This document shows, in pieces, positions 52,513 through 60,111 of a DNA stretch of 64,000 nucleotides. The position numbers were made by a program, and so were the translations under genes. The notes below the pieces were generated by a model that saw nothing but the letters and a program-made list of their open reading frames with translations, searched no databases and had not been told where the DNA came from. Numbering within the stretch: position 1 is the first letter of the stretch; every line of letters begins with the position of its first letter. This DNA comes from Eubacteriaceae bacterium CHKCI004 (GTDB lineage: Bacteria; Bacillota; Clostridia; Lachnospirales; Lachnospiraceae), in contig FCNR01000021.1 of the NCBI GenBank assembly GCA_900016875.1, positions 51,293 to 115,292 of the forward strand, read 5' to 3'.

Positions 52513-54141
52513 TCAATAGCTGTTCAGCCGATCCAGCTTTACTGTGAAACCTCCCGGACTGTTTTGTCCGGTGCCTGGAAAAAAATCGAACCATCCTCCA
52601 CAGGAAAATTCAGACTCCCATCGAAATGCGAACAAACACTCTTCCATAAGGAACCCCGGCTCCTCCAGAGCCGTATTCAGCTGCATAATATCCATCATAC
52701 GAAACAAAATACGATTTCTCTGCATTCTGGCCGACAGCAGCAATTTCAGATAGTCCGCATAATCCGCATTCACTCTGCCCTGCTTAACCGGCCCCTTATT
52801 GCGCAGAAGTGTGGCCGCATTTTCCAGGGTCAGATTCCAGGTAGATGCATCTTTTATTATGGGAACCTCGTCTCCCGCCAGGAGCGCATGGATATCCAGC
52901 ATAGATTCACCAAACGTAACGGCGGCAGTGAGAAGTACCTGCACCGCCTTCCGGGCCTGTGGAAATCCAAGTATCCCAGTCAATGCGGCCGCTGCACTGC
53001 CAGACACAGTTTTCCATCTTGCATCCTGAGAGAGATAAATATAATTGGACAAAAAGCGAAAACAGAGTATCCGGTCTGCGACCGTCTTTAAATTATCCAT
53101 ATCCGATTCCTTTCCCGCAATCAGATACTCCACCTCATACAACAGTGCATTTCCTGAATCGGTTCTTTTTCCCTCCGCCATCCTGCTGCCCTGCGCCGTC
53201 CCGTTTCCATTGTCATCCATGTAGTTTCTGAAGTTTTCCTCTATATATTCCAAAAGATAAAATTCATCGGTCAGAGCAGTTCCGTTCCACTCTTCCATCC
53301 GTATCTCTCCCAGCATCTTCTTCCACTCATCTACTTTCAGAAAAGATAAAACGCCCGTAAAATAATCTACCATATCATTTTCAGCCGACTGCAGACCGGA
53401 AGGAAGGCCGTCTGTGGAAATCGAGAGCTTTGATATTGCTCCCACATCATCCGCCGCATATACAAGGATTCCCGCCTGGGTAATATTTGTTAAAAGACTT
53501 TTTAATTCTTCCCACTTTACTCCGGTCTTTCCTCCTGTCTGCACATTCTGGCTGCCGCCGCTTTCTCCGGACTTTCCGGAAGAATTGTTCCCGTCCGAAT
53601 CGCCCGCATTCGCCGTATCACTTGTTTTTGCCTTTTCCGATTCCTCAATGGCCGCCTCCGCCTTATCCATGTCTGCCCGGGCCAGGGACGTCCCCGTTCC
53701 GGTATCAGAAGCGGAAGAAAAAAGCTTTTTGAGTTCTTCCCCTGCCTTTGTAACCTCCCGGTATTTCATCCACTCACGAATCTGATGTTTCAGATACAAC
53801 CCATCCTCATCCACAGCCGTTTTCTCTTCCGTCACTTCCAGACTGTCACAGGAATAGCGGAAAAAACTCTCTTTTCCAGGACACATCGACAGATACTCCT
53901 TTCCATCACTTTCTATTAATCCCCGCTCTCTAGGATCCAGAAAAAAGATATGATATCTGTCAAAAAGATTCCTGTTATAATTAGCAAGGACATAATTTCC
54001 CGCACTTCTCATGGAATCTTCCGCCAGAGAAGATTCCATGAAACTGTACATACCTTCAAGCACACATAAAGTCAGACCAAGCAGTACAAAAAATATTAAC
54101 GAGAGAAAAACGGTAATCTGTCCTTCTTCCTGTCTGAGCAT
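52513..54141 (-). CDS. DUF5702 domain-containing Tad-locus protein
   Basis: The 542-residue protein begins EEGQITVFLSLIFFVLLGLTL, a TadE/G-like N-terminal helix with a Glu-Gly start. A large extracytoplasmic domain follows (SMRSAGNYVLANYNRNLFDRYHIFFLD is typical of DUF5702), with Ser/Gly-rich stretches around 165-210. It has no known activity but is a regular member of Lachnospiraceae Tad loci. Its start (TGATG) overlaps the flp stop by one base. Confidence 0.82.
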   Translation of the reverse strand: MLRQEEGQITVFLSLIFFVLLGLTLCVLEGMYSFMESSLAEDSMRSAGNYVLANYNRNLFDRYHIFFLDPRERGLIESDGKEYLSMCPGKESFFRYSCDSLEVTEEKTAVDEDGLYLKHQIREWMKYREVTKAGEELKKLFSSASDTGTGTSLARADMDKAEAAIEESEKAKTSDTANAGDSDGNNSSGKSGESGGSQNVQTGGKTGVKWEELKSLLTNITQAGILVYAADDVGAISKLSISTDGLPSGLQSAENDMVDYFTGVLSFLKVDEWKKMLGEIRMEEWNGTALTDEFYLLEYIEENFRNYMDDNGNGTAQGSRMAEGKRTDSGNALLYEVEYLIAGKESDMDNLKTVADRILCFRFLSNYIYLSQDARWKTVSGSAAAALTGILGFPQARKAVQVLLTAAVTFGESMLDIHALLAGDEVPIIKDASTWNLTLENAATLLRNKGPVKQGRVNADYADYLKLLLSARMQRNRILFRMMDIMQLNTALEEPGFLMEECLFAFRWESEFSCGGWFDFFPGTGQNSPGGFTVKLDRLNSY

Positions 54142-54344
54142 CAGCGTATCTTTCCCGCATTGGTTTCAATGGTGGAAAAAATCGTGGATACCACGCTTTT
54201 AATATTTGTCTGGAAGATGATAACAAGACCGATCAGCACAACTATAATCAAGATCACTTCAACAACGCCCATTCCGTCTTCCGCTGTCAATGCTCTGCGA
54301 AGACGATTTCTGAAACAGATACATGCATTTTTCAAAGCTGCCAT
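54141..54344 (-). CDS. Flp-type pilin (Flp1-like)
   Basis: The 67-residue protein is the likely major pilin of the Tad pilus. A basic leader is followed by EDGMGVVEVILIIVVLIGLVIIFQ, a Gly-x-Glu-containing class III signal and helix of the Flp1-like family, and a short C-terminal tail (TNIKSVVSTIFSTIETN). GGGAGGGATTGTT precedes ATG 54344. A longer in-frame start at 54416 is less likely. Position between tadC and DUF5702 supports the role. Confidence 0.85.
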   Translation of the reverse strand: MAALKNACICFRNRLRRALTAEDGMGVVEVILIIVVLIGLVIIFQTNIKSVVSTIFSTIETNAGKIR

Positions 54345-54446
54345 AACAATCCCTCCCACTGTTTTTGACGTTTTTATGCTCCTGTCATGTCGTTTTATTC
54401 CATTTCCTGCACTCATATTGTTTTTATCATTTCTGTGGTGCTGCTG

Positions 54447-55826
54447 TCAGAATCCCCGGAAACGTACAATGGCCGGAAACATCACAAGCAGCATGACCAT
54501 TCCAAGAAGTACTATCATGGGAAATAAAAGCTTCGTAGAAGCCTCCTCCCCCTCTTTCTTTGCCTGATCCATCCTCTGGCGAAACGCTTCCTGTTCCATA
54601 TGGCTCATTAATGTTCTTCCTTCTTTCGTTCCCTTTGCCATCACCTGCAGCAGCGTCAGGGAAAGCTTTTGATAGGCCGGTTCTTTAAATCTTTTCCCCC
54701 ACTGCATACATGCTTCCTGCTGCCCTTCCCCCAGTTTCATACAGGTATCCATATGAAGGATCTCCTCAAAGGCATAGGTTCTTTTTCTATCTGTACGGGA
54801 CATATAATCCACACTGATTCTATGCACCGCCGACGGGAAGGAAAGACCAGCTCCCATATACAGCGCCAGCAGATGAACAATCACCGGAAAATCCCGAAGA
54901 GTTTCCTTTCTGCACAGCTTTTCCCCGTTTTTCAGCTCTGACACATTGCGCAGCAGCAGCAACAAAAGAATTGCCATACCAAACAGCAGCAGGGCGGCCG
55001 GAGATATCCTCTGCTTTCTTCCGGCACTGACTCCATCGGAGAGTGACGGCACAGTATAAGTTTTCTCCCCTCTTGTTTCTTTTTCGGTTCTTCTCAGAAC
55101 TTCCATCGCTTTTGAAAAAGGAGTCGCCTTCTGCGCCTTCTCCTGCGCTTTAAACTGTACTTTATACTCCTTGCGCCAGACATACATATCATATTCCGCC
55201 GTAACCGCCACTCTGGTACTTAATTTCTCCTGCCCTCTCAGGGAACGGCTTTTCTCTCCCAGACTGCCGTCAATATGCAGATACTCGGTGTTCTGGGGCT
55301 CATACGAGATATAAAATGGCCAGCCTGGCAGTTCTTCCTCAAAACAGAGCTTTTGATTGACCTGCTGTAAGGAATCATTCGCTCCTGCCATCTGCATTGC
55401 CAGCTCATGAAAAAAGTCTTTCCTCAGCACTTTTTCTTCTTTGCGCGACAATTTCTGTTCTCCCAGAGTCAGGGAATATTCTTTCTGTTGTTTTTCTTTA
55501 TTCAGTATAACGGAAATCTCCTTGTCCCCTTCCCCAAAACCGTTTCTCTCAAAAATCAGAGTCCCCGGCTCCAGAAGGTGATAAACCAGCAGACTGCCAA
55601 GCAGCACCGTAAGCAGAGCCATTCCCCAGAAAATCAGCATCCCTTCTCCGATGAGAAACTCTTCTGCTCTCCGTTCCGTCTGCTCTTCCGTCTCCGCGTA
55701 CTGCCCCTCTATTCTTCTTTTCACAGCGTCAGTCAAACGCCGCCGTATAGAAAAAGGAACTTTTATAAACATGACCTCCGCAGGCTTCCTCAAAATCCTT
55801 CTGCTTTTTTTATTTCTGTCTGCCAT
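54447..55826 (-). CDS. TadC-like platform protein with large extracytoplasmic insertion
   Basis: The 459-residue protein resembles TadC (T2SSF domain) in its C-terminal third (about 320-455, FPVIVHLLALYMGAGLSFPSAVHRI, LSLTLLQVMAKGTKEGRTLM, final hydrophobic pair). It is much longer than typical TadC. A membrane segment at about 63-85 and another at about 277-295 enclose some 190 residues of charged, extracytoplasmic-looking sequence (about 86-276). TadB lies just upstream, as usual. The insertion has no recognisable domain. Confidence 0.82.
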   Translation of the reverse strand: MADRNKKSRRILRKPAEVMFIKVPFSIRRRLTDAVKRRIEGQYAETEEQTERRAEEFLIGEGMLIFWGMALLTVLLGSLLVYHLLEPGTLIFERNGFGEGDKEISVILNKEKQQKEYSLTLGEQKLSRKEEKVLRKDFFHELAMQMAGANDSLQQVNQKLCFEEELPGWPFYISYEPQNTEYLHIDGSLGEKSRSLRGQEKLSTRVAVTAEYDMYVWRKEYKVQFKAQEKAQKATPFSKAMEVLRRTEKETRGEKTYTVPSLSDGVSAGRKQRISPAALLLFGMAILLLLLLRNVSELKNGEKLCRKETLRDFPVIVHLLALYMGAGLSFPSAVHRISVDYMSRTDRKRTYAFEEILHMDTCMKLGEGQQEACMQWGKRFKEPAYQKLSLTLLQVMAKGTKEGRTLMSHMEQEAFRQRMDQAKKEGEEASTKLLFPMIVLLGMVMLLVMFPAIVRFRGF

Positions 55827-55853
55827 ACTTTTCCGGACTGCTGACCCGGGATG

Positions 55854-56594
55854 TCACAGTTCCACTGCCATGATCTTCTCCGTCCAGAAATAACACAGCA
55901 CCGTACCTGCAATTACGGATGTCATAAGCAGATTCCCCGCCGGGATACTGTAAAGACTATCTACATATCCCGGATTGGCCAGACGCAGATACAGCAGAAC
56001 TCCAAACGGCATGAAGAGCATGATATTCTTCTCAAAGATACGTCCGCTGAGACTGACCTGAAGTTCTTCCGCCACTTCCATCTTATTCTGGAGATGTTCC
56101 ATAGAATTCTTCAGAATATCTACCACGTTGCCTCCGGTGCTCTTTGCTATGTGCAGTACGACAGCGAACTCATAAATCTCTTCTGCCTGCGATTCCTGCG
56201 CGTACTCCATAAACATCTGTTCCACCGGACGGTTAAGCTCAATTCCTCTGACAATCCGCTGCAGCTGCTCAACTGTCGGATGATTCCCGGAACGATACAA
56301 ATCCGAAATCTCACGCAGAGAAGTCCGGCATGCATTCTCCAGGGAATATCCCGCCTGCAGGGAAGTCATCAGCGACTGCAGTACTTCCCGAAATCCTGCG
56401 ATATGCTGCAGCTTCCGGCGCTTCCTCCTCTTACCTTTCAGCACTTTATGTACCGGAAGCAGAAGAATCTGCAGCGGCAGTATCCAGATAAAACTGTCAT
56501 AACCGATCACCGCCAGCAAAATGATGATACCTTCTCCCGCCATAACGGAAAAAAATAACTCTTTCCAGCGCTCACTGTATATCATATCCCGCAT
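55854..56594 (-). CDS. tadB: TadB-like platform protein
   Basis: The 246-residue membrane protein has hydrophobic segments at about 15-45 and 190-235 and a T2SSF domain (FREVLQSLMTSLQAGYSLENACRTSL, VVLHIAKSTGGNVVDILKN). It forms the inner-membrane platform with TadC. GGAGG lies six bases before ATG 56594. It overlaps tadA by 23 bases. Confidence 0.85.
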   Translation of the reverse strand: MRDMIYSERWKELFFSVMAGEGIIILLAVIGYDSFIWILPLQILLLPVHKVLKGKRRKRRKLQHIAGFREVLQSLMTSLQAGYSLENACRTSLREISDLYRSGNHPTVEQLQRIVRGIELNRPVEQMFMEYAQESQAEEIYEFAVVLHIAKSTGGNVVDILKNSMEHLQNKMEVAEELQVSLSGRIFEKNIMLFMPFGVLLYLRLANPGYVDSLYSIPAGNLLMTSVIAGTVLCYFWTEKIMAVEL

Positions 56595-57822
56595 CAAACA
56601 CCTCCATGGCCTGCAGATATGCCTGCATCTGTCCGTAATCTTTTAACCGTTCCACCCGGACCAGCCTGCCCTTTGCCACAAGCCTCCCTTCTTCATATCT
56701 TTCCCCTCTTTCATAAAGGAACAGGGGATTCAACTGATATTCCTTCCCATCAAAATCAAGTAGTTCATACATCTCCAGAATCTTTCGCTGCCCTGTGGAC
56801 AGACGCCCCAGATGAATCAGAATATCCATAGCCGAAGCTATGAGCCCCTGTACAGCCCGCAGAGGAATGTCCATACCCATAAGAACCATCGTCTCCAGAC
56901 GGCGGAGTGCGTTTCTGCAGGAGCTGCCATGTATCGTAGATAATCCACTGTGTCCGGTGGAAGCGGCATTGAGAAGGGCACCGGCTTCCTCTCCTCTAAC
57001 CTCACCTACGATGATCCGGGTTGGACGCATGCGGAGACTCGCCTTGATCAGATCGTTCATTGTAATAGCGTTGGCCCCTTCCATATTGGCATTGCGGGTC
57101 TCCAGCCGCACCAGATTATCCACATGATAAAACTGCAGCTCCGCAGAATCTTCGATGGTGATAATCCGTTCATCAGGCAGAAGATATTCAGCCAGCGCGT
57201 TCAGCAGGGAAGACTTCCCCGAATTAGTTGCGCCGCTGATTAGAATACTGTATCTTCCTCTCACCAGACAGGCGAGCACTGCCGCCAGTTCCGGAGGAAA
57301 CTCCCCGCAGTCCATCAAATGCTTCATGGTCATGCCTCCTTTTTTAAACTTCCGGATGGTTATCACCGGTCCTTCCAGGGAAACCGGCGGCAGCACGACA
57401 TGCACCCGGGAACCATCGGGAAGCCTTCCGTCCACCATAGGCACCGATTCATTAACCAGGCGGTTCAGCGGAGCCGTCATCTGATCAATAAGACGATATA
57501 CATCCTCTTCTGAGCAAAAACTCCTGTCTGTCTTCTTAAGGATTCCATCCTGTTCCACAAAAATCTTCGAAGCTCCGATAACCATGATCTCAGTCACTGT
57601 ATCATCCCGCAGATATTCTTCAAGAACATCGTAACCCCGTATGGAATGAAAAAGCTGCTCCCGCAGTTCCCTTTTTTCCAGAAGTGTTCCGTACTGACTA
57701 TGTCCCTCCTGAAGAATAGTCTGATCAATGGCATGATAAATGTCTTCATCTGTTGTCCGGATACTGCCGTTAAGTCTTTCCAGCACCTCCCGGCGAAGCT
57801 TCTGCTTACTGAACGGCTGCAT
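56572..57822 (-). CDS. tadA: TadA/CpaF-type secretion ATPase
   Basis: This cytoplasmic ATPase drives Tad pilus assembly. The 416 residues contain VTEIMVIGASKIFVEQDG, DGRLPDGSRVHVVLPP, Walker A ISGATNSGKSSLLNAL, the Asp box TIEDSAELQ, Walker B MRPTRIIVGEVRGEEA and the His box TGHSGLSTIHGSS. GGAGG lies nine bases before ATG 57822, which overlaps the upstream gene by 17 bases and is preferred to an earlier in-frame start. It is the only ATPase of the Tad locus. Confidence 0.94.
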   Translation of the reverse strand: MQPFSKQKLRREVLERLNGSIRTTDEDIYHAIDQTILQEGHSQYGTLLEKRELREQLFHSIRGYDVLEEYLRDDTVTEIMVIGASKIFVEQDGILKKTDRSFCSEEDVYRLIDQMTAPLNRLVNESVPMVDGRLPDGSRVHVVLPPVSLEGPVITIRKFKKGGMTMKHLMDCGEFPPELAAVLACLVRGRYSILISGATNSGKSSLLNALAEYLLPDERIITIEDSAELQFYHVDNLVRLETRNANMEGANAITMNDLIKASLRMRPTRIIVGEVRGEEAGALLNAASTGHSGLSTIHGSSCRNALRRLETMVLMGMDIPLRAVQGLIASAMDILIHLGRLSTGQRKILEMYELLDFDGKEYQLNPLFLYERGERYEEGRLVAKGRLVRVERLKDYGQMQAYLQAMEVFDAGYDIQ

Positions 57823-58678
57823 CCAACAGGTCCTCCCGGTATTTCCTCTCATATACACCCTGAAAACGTCGGCTCTCAGACTGCAGTGCCTGTTCCAAAA
57901 AACCACAGCAGGCATGCTGCCGCTCATTGTTTCTGGAATCAATGAGGACAAACCGGTCAAACAGCATATTCAGGGAAATCTGTGTAAAAATTCCGCTGCC
58001 AAGTCCCACATAAATATCTCCATATTCTCCACTGTCCTTCAGGCATTGGAAAAACCACTGATACTCCTCCGGCGTCAATTCCAGCAGATCCAGACTCAGA
58101 TCCGGAGAATCCACATACCAGATACCGTCCGCTTCTCTTGCCGTCTCCTTTACACGGCCGGCTATCTCTCTGTTCTTCAATCCGATAAAATAACATAAAT
58201 CACCCATGTTTCCTCCTCCGCTGGTCAGGCTTCCGACATCTTCCATCCCCAGATACAGATCCCCCTGCTTCATTCCGGCAGATGCGATCTTGTCCAGCTC
58301 CGGTTCAAACACCGGCGAATACAGCGCCGTCACCGTGCAGTTGATTCCCCCTCCTCGGGAATCTCCGGCGGCGCCATTCTGTCTTTCTTCAATCATCTGA
58401 ATCAATTCTTCCGGAGGATGATACCTGCAAAAGCTCCCTTCTCTCTCCTCATTGGTAAGAAGAATGCATCTGTCTGCAATATAGGGCGGCAGTTCCTCCT
58501 GCATACAATGAAAAAAATGTTCATCCAGCAGGTAACAATCCGCTTTCTCCTCTGATGCCCGGAGAGTCTCCGGCCTGGTAAAACTGTGCAGCCGGAGGGA
58601 ACCTGTCCAGTGTGTTTCCAGATATTTTCTCAGACGGCATCCATATTCCCCTTCCTCTCCGATTATCATAGTAAACAT
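57806..58678 (-). CDS. TadZ/CpaE-like localisation protein
   Basis: The 290-residue protein leads the Tad operon. The N-terminal about 100 residues look like an atypical receiver domain. The C-terminal part (about 110-290) matches the shape of CpaE/TadZ MinD-like proteins (GDLCYFIGLKNREIAGRV, GDIYVGLGSGIFTQISLNMLFDRFVLI) but has no convincing Walker A loop. GGAGG lies six bases before ATG 58678. It has a good promoter upstream at 58728-58756. Function as a localisation factor is inferred from position and fold. Confidence 0.72.
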   Translation of the reverse strand: MFTMIIGEEGEYGCRLRKYLETHWTGSLRLHSFTRPETLRASEEKADCYLLDEHFFHCMQEELPPYIADRCILLTNEEREGSFCRYHPPEELIQMIEERQNGAAGDSRGGGINCTVTALYSPVFEPELDKIASAGMKQGDLYLGMEDVGSLTSGGGNMGDLCYFIGLKNREIAGRVKETAREADGIWYVDSPDLSLDLLELTPEEYQWFFQCLKDSGEYGDIYVGLGSGIFTQISLNMLFDRFVLIDSRNNERQHACCGFLEQALQSESRRFQGVYERKYREDLLDAAVQ

Positions 58679-58727
58679 AAGCTGCCTCCTTCTCCTTTCC
58701 TCCATTATTCTTTGTTATCCCATCCAC

Positions 58728-58756
58728 ACTATACCATAAATATTATTTCTTGTCTA
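58728..58756 (-). promoter_or_regulatory. Promoter of the Tad operon
   Basis: On the minus strand TAGACA (58751-58756) and TATAGT (58728-58733) are separated by 17 bp, about 50 bp before the first gene. Confidence 0.7.
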
Positions 58757-58807
58757 TTAGTATTTTACATTTTTTCTAAATTTTTACATTTTCAAAGATT
58801 GCTGAGG

Positions 58808-58835
58808 GAATAATTATTTCTTCTCCGCATAGTAT
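58808..58835 (+). promoter_or_regulatory. Possible sigma-E-like promoter of bofA
   Basis: GAATAAT (58808-58814) and CATAGTAT (58828-58835) resemble mother-cell sigma-E elements, with about 15 bp between ATA and CATA, slightly short. bofA is mother-cell expressed in Bacillus, which fits. Low confidence. Confidence 0.3.
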
Positions 58836-58862
58836 GTACAAATAATGAGCAGGATCTTTTTC

Positions 58863-59135
58863 ATGAATCAGAATCAGATTATTATTCTATTATCCACAGC
58901 CGCTCTGGCAATTTACCTGATTTCCTACATCAGAAAAAGACCCGCGGCGCTTCTCTCCTTTTTGGGAAGAGGCGCTGCGGGCCTGTCTTACATTTATCTG
59001 TTTAATTCTTTCTGCATCGCCAGAGGAATCGCCACTCATCTGGGCATCAACCTGATCACTTTCGGGCTGTCTGCCTTTCTCGGAATCCCCGGCGTACTTC
59101 TTGCCTATGGAGTAAATCTGCTGCGTTTTCTGTAA
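58863..59135 (+). CDS. bofA: Pro-sigma-K processing inhibitor BofA family protein
   Basis: The 90-residue membrane protein has two hydrophobic segments (about 3-18 and 58-88), with the central family motif RGAAGLSYIYLFNSFCIARG and LGIPGVLLAYGVNLL. In Bacillus, BofA holds the SpoIVFB protease inactive until a forespore signal. In clostridia, where pro-sigma-K often lacks a pro-sequence, its job is less clear. ATG 58863 gives the family length; an in-frame ATG at 58845 is also possible. It faces away from the Tad operon. Confidence 0.88.
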   Translation: MNQNQIIILLSTAALAIYLISYIRKRPAALLSFLGRGAAGLSYIYLFNSFCIARGIATHLGINLITFGLSAFLGIPGVLLAYGVNLLRFL

Positions 59136-59158
59136 AAACCTTTCATATTCTCATTGTC

Positions 59159-60064
59159 TTACTCTGTGGTGGCCTCCGGAGCGGAACTGTCCTGTCCGAT
59201 TCCAAAGAAACTGAGAATCCTTGAGAAGAAATCTTTGATAGTCTGCCAGATTCCTTCTGTATTGAGATTCAACTTGCTGAGCTCGTCATAAATGTTGGCA
59301 GCCTGCTCACGCAGCTTATCCACATTTAAATCCAGATTGCTGATCTTCTCCATCAGCTCGGCAATCTGCTGACGCTGCTCTTCAGTCAGCTCAATCTGCA
59401 GCTGTTCCTCGCAGTCCTGCACAACCTGTGTGATATCTTCCACACTGCTGATGTCAGCGGAAACGACTTCCTCTTTTACAAGTGCCAGAAATTGCTCCGC
59501 TTTCTGTGAATCATCCAATGCGGAAGCCAGTTCACTGGTGACTACCAGTTCGTTGGTAGCCGCATCCTTACTTTCCTCCGTAATATTTTCTCCTGTCATA
59601 TCCTCATAAGCAGTCATAGCTCCTACCAGTGCCGCTGTTCCCGTAATATTGAACGGTCCGGCAACTACCACGTCGGCGTCAGCGATACCCGCCGTGGACA
59701 ATGCGTTTTCGTACATTCCTTCCGTACAGTAGGTGATGTTTTTGGTAGTGACATTGATTCCGCTCCCTTCCCCCGTCTTCTCAATGAGAACCGAAGAAAG
59801 AGCCCGGCTTCCGATGACCGATGCGCTGAGATAATCATCCAGATACTCGTGTTCATCCGCATTTGTAATCTGCACTACTGTATAGTTGTCAAGCTCTGAC
59901 TCATTTACTCCCAGAAGCCGAAGAACTGTCTGGCGTTCCTGTTTATTCAAATCTGCTCCCAGCGAAAGGTACGGCTGATCAACTCCATCCGCCAGAACCG
60001 GCGTCTGGCACAGCATGATCCCCGCCATAGCCAGGGCTGATATTCTCATTATTTTTCTCTTCAT
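59159..60064 (-). CDS. DUF1002 domain-containing secreted protein
   Basis: The 301-residue protein has a cleavable signal peptide (about 1-25, ending TPVLADG). The DUF1002 domain (YpuA-like, about 26-230) contains LSLGADLNKQERQTVLRLLG and VVVAGPFNITGTAALVGAM. A helical C-terminus follows (about 235-290, Leu/Asn heptads) ending with Ala/Thr residues. GGAGGTTTTAGT supports ATG 60064. It lies 47 bp after yfhO and may share its transcript. Its function is unknown. Confidence 0.85.
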   Translation of the reverse strand: MKRKIMRISALAMAGIMLCQTPVLADGVDQPYLSLGADLNKQERQTVLRLLGVNESELDNYTVVQITNADEHEYLDDYLSASVIGSRALSSVLIEKTGEGSGINVTTKNITYCTEGMYENALSTAGIADADVVVAGPFNITGTAALVGAMTAYEDMTGENITEESKDAATNELVVTSELASALDDSQKAEQFLALVKEEVVSADISSVEDITQVVQDCEEQLQIELTEEQRQQIAELMEKISNLDLNVDKLREQAANIYDELSKLNLNTEGIWQTIKDFFSRILSFFGIGQDSSAPEATTE

Positions 60065-60111
60065 ACTAAAACCTCCTACTAAAATATCCCGTCTCCGTTT
60101 GTCCGATTGTA

